Origin: an uncultured Clostridia bacterium
Lineage (GTDB): Bacteria > Bacillota > Clostridia > Oscillospirales > Ruminococcaceae
DNA length: 6,412 bases
Reading direction: 5' to 3'
Assembly (NCBI GenBank): GCA_947385505.1
Contig: CANDLP010000142.1
Coordinates: forward strand, 1 to 6,412
Under the pieces are notes generated by a model, which was given only the letters and a program-made list of their open reading frames with translations, did not search any database and was not told the DNA's origin. Positions 5,352 to 6,412 of this stretch are shown piece by piece. The translations under genes and the position numbers were made by a program. Within the stretch, counting starts at the first letter, position 1. Each line of letters begins with the position of its first letter.

Positions 5352-6364
5352 CAAACAAAGGCATAAGCATTGATATCTGGCGTTTCGCGGCTTCCTTTCT
5401 TGTGGTTGCCATTCACATCTCCCCCTTTGAAAAGATAAACGGAGAGTTTGACTTTTTCTTTACATCCGTGCTGGACAGAATAGCGGTGCCTTTGTTCCTG
5501 ATGATAACGGGCTATTATATGCTTGACAGGACGCCGGAAAATAAAGAAAAACTTGTATCCTACACGGTAAAGATACTTAAGCTCTATCTTTTCTGCATTG
5601 TGCTTTATCTTCCCGTAAACGTTTATATGGGGTTGGGAGCAAAGGAGGAAATCGATCCCGGAACGCTGATTCTGTCCGTTATAAAGGATATATTTGTCGA
5701 CGGCACTTTTTATCATTTATGGTACTTTCCCGCACTCGTTTCAGGGCTTTGGGCGGTATATTTTCTGATAAAGCGCACGGGAAAAAAGACGGGGCTTGCC
5801 ATAGTCTGCCTTCTTTACATAATAGGCTTGTTCGGCGACAGCTATTACGGATTAATCAAAGGAAACATGGCGATTAAAGGCTTTTACGACGCGCTGTTCA
5901 ATGTTTCCGACTATACCAGAAACGGTTTGTTTTACGCTCCCGTGTTTTTGTATATGGGATATTTAATCAAAAGAGAGAGGAAAAAGGGGAAGTATGATTT
6001 TATGTACGCTTTTTTGCTTTTTCTTCTGATGAGCGCGGAGGGAATACTTTTACACCGCTCCGGTATGCAAAGGCATACCGCCATGTATCTGTTTCTGGTC
6101 CCGCTTATGTATTTTCTGTTCAAGGCGCTTATATTCAGAAGCGGCTCCGAAAACAGAAAACTGCGAAATACAGCTTCCGACATTTACGTTCTTCACCCGC
6201 TTCTGATAGTGGCGGTACGGTTTTTCGCCAAGCTAAGCAAAACGGAAAAAATTACGGTAGAAAATAATTTTTTGCTGTATATTTTGGTATGTCTGTTAAG
6301 CGTAGGTGCGGGACTGCTGTGGGATTACCTGCGGCAGCTATGGAAAAAACGAGTTAAACTATAG
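5348..6364 (+). CDS. vanT: Membrane domain of VanT (serine transport part), no racemase domain
   Basis: The 338-residue protein is an acyltransferase-3-like integral membrane protein with about ten hydrophobic segments. It starts with the family's R-x10-H pattern (Arg12, His23 in DIWRFAASFLVVAIHIS), then VPLFLMITGYYML (48-60), FYHLWYFPAL (121-130) and a C-terminal SDIYVLHPLLIV (277-288). This matches the N-terminal membrane half of VanT serine racemases, thought to help supply L-Ser. VanT is normally about 700 residues with a C-terminal PLP-dependent alanine-racemase-like domain. Here the frame ends with TAG straight after the last membrane helix and a basic tail (LWKKRVKL), so the racemase domain is absent. 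Split membrane and racemase genes (vanTm and vanTr) are known in the enterococcal vanL cluster; a racemase gene may follow beyond the window. The start overlaps the vanXY stop (ATGA) and lacks its own strong ribosome site. A plain acyltransferase-3 protein is the alternative reading. Confidence 0.82.
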   Translation: MTNKGISIDIWRFAASFLVVAIHISPFEKINGEFDFFFTSVLDRIAVPLFLMITGYYMLDRTPENKEKLVSYTVKILKLYLFCIVLYLPVNVYMGLGAKEEIDPGTLILSVIKDIFVDGTFYHLWYFPALVSGLWAVYFLIKRTGKKTGLAIVCLLYIIGLFGDSYYGLIKGNMAIKGFYDALFNVSDYTRNGLFYAPVFLYMGYLIKRERKKGKYDFMYAFLLFLLMSAEGILLHRSGMQRHTAMYLFLVPLMYFLFKALIFRSGSENRKLRNTASDIYVLHPLLIVAVRFFAKLSKTEKITVENNFLLYILVCLLSVGAGLLWDYLRQLWKKRVKL

Positions 6365-6371
6365 CAATCCA
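6359..6371 (+). repeat. 13-bp direct repeat, copy 2 (end of vanT)
   Basis: This is an exact copy of the motif at 2932-2944, again across a TAG stop codon. The ~40 bases after it (6372-6412) are AT-rich, with no gene or terminator visible before the window ends. Confidence 0.6.
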
Positions 6372-6412
6372 ATTAAAAGATAAACATTTGATTATAAAAA
6401 GCCTATTATTAA

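Overview
The window carries a D-Ala-D-Ser (VanG-type) glycopeptide-resistance-like gene cluster, most likely from a low-to-moderate GC Gram-positive anaerobe of the class Clostridia. The reasons are AAGG/GGAGG-type ribosome sites, the gene families present, and close resemblance to the enterococcal and clostridial vanG gene set. The genus cannot be named from the sequence. TGA is used as a normal stop (ligase and VanXY genes) and TGG is used for Trp, so the genetic code looks standard.

Left part (1-1863, minus strand): a two-component system transcribed leftward. A LytTR-type response regulator gene starts at 1863 and is followed by an AgrC-like GHKL sensor histidine kinase (start 1151, running off the left edge). 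This is not the OmpR-type VanR/VanS pair of classical van operons. The regulator has an in-frame TGA at 1270-1272. Beyond it the same frame continues for 41 codons of convincing LytTR C-terminus and ends at 1144, overlapping the kinase start by 8 bases. The regulator is therefore either a recent nonsense pseudogene, a truncated protein, or affected by a sequence error.

Divergent intergenic region (1864-2112): a plausible leftward promoter for the regulator, an AT-rich hairpin, and no convincing sigma-70 promoter for the rightward genes.

Right part (2113-6364, plus strand): vanW-like gene; a 167-bp imperfect palindrome resembling a MITE; a VanG-type D-Ala-D-Ser ligase; a 413-bp non-coding stretch with several hairpins, short direct repeats and a perfect 16-bp inverted repeat flanking a TATAAT box; vanXY-type D,D-peptidase; and, overlapping it by 4 bases, the membrane half of a VanT serine transporter/racemase. 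The VanT protein ends after the acyltransferase-3-like membrane domain, so the serine racemase activity must come from a separate gene (perhaps just downstream, off the window) or be absent.

How it would work together (inference from the families): VanT supplies D-Ser, the ligase makes D-Ala-D-Ser, VanXY removes D-Ala-D-Ala dipeptide and terminal D-Ala from precursors, and the cell wall precursors gain low vancomycin affinity. VanW has no established role. The divergent two-component system is the obvious candidate regulator, but it is possibly broken.
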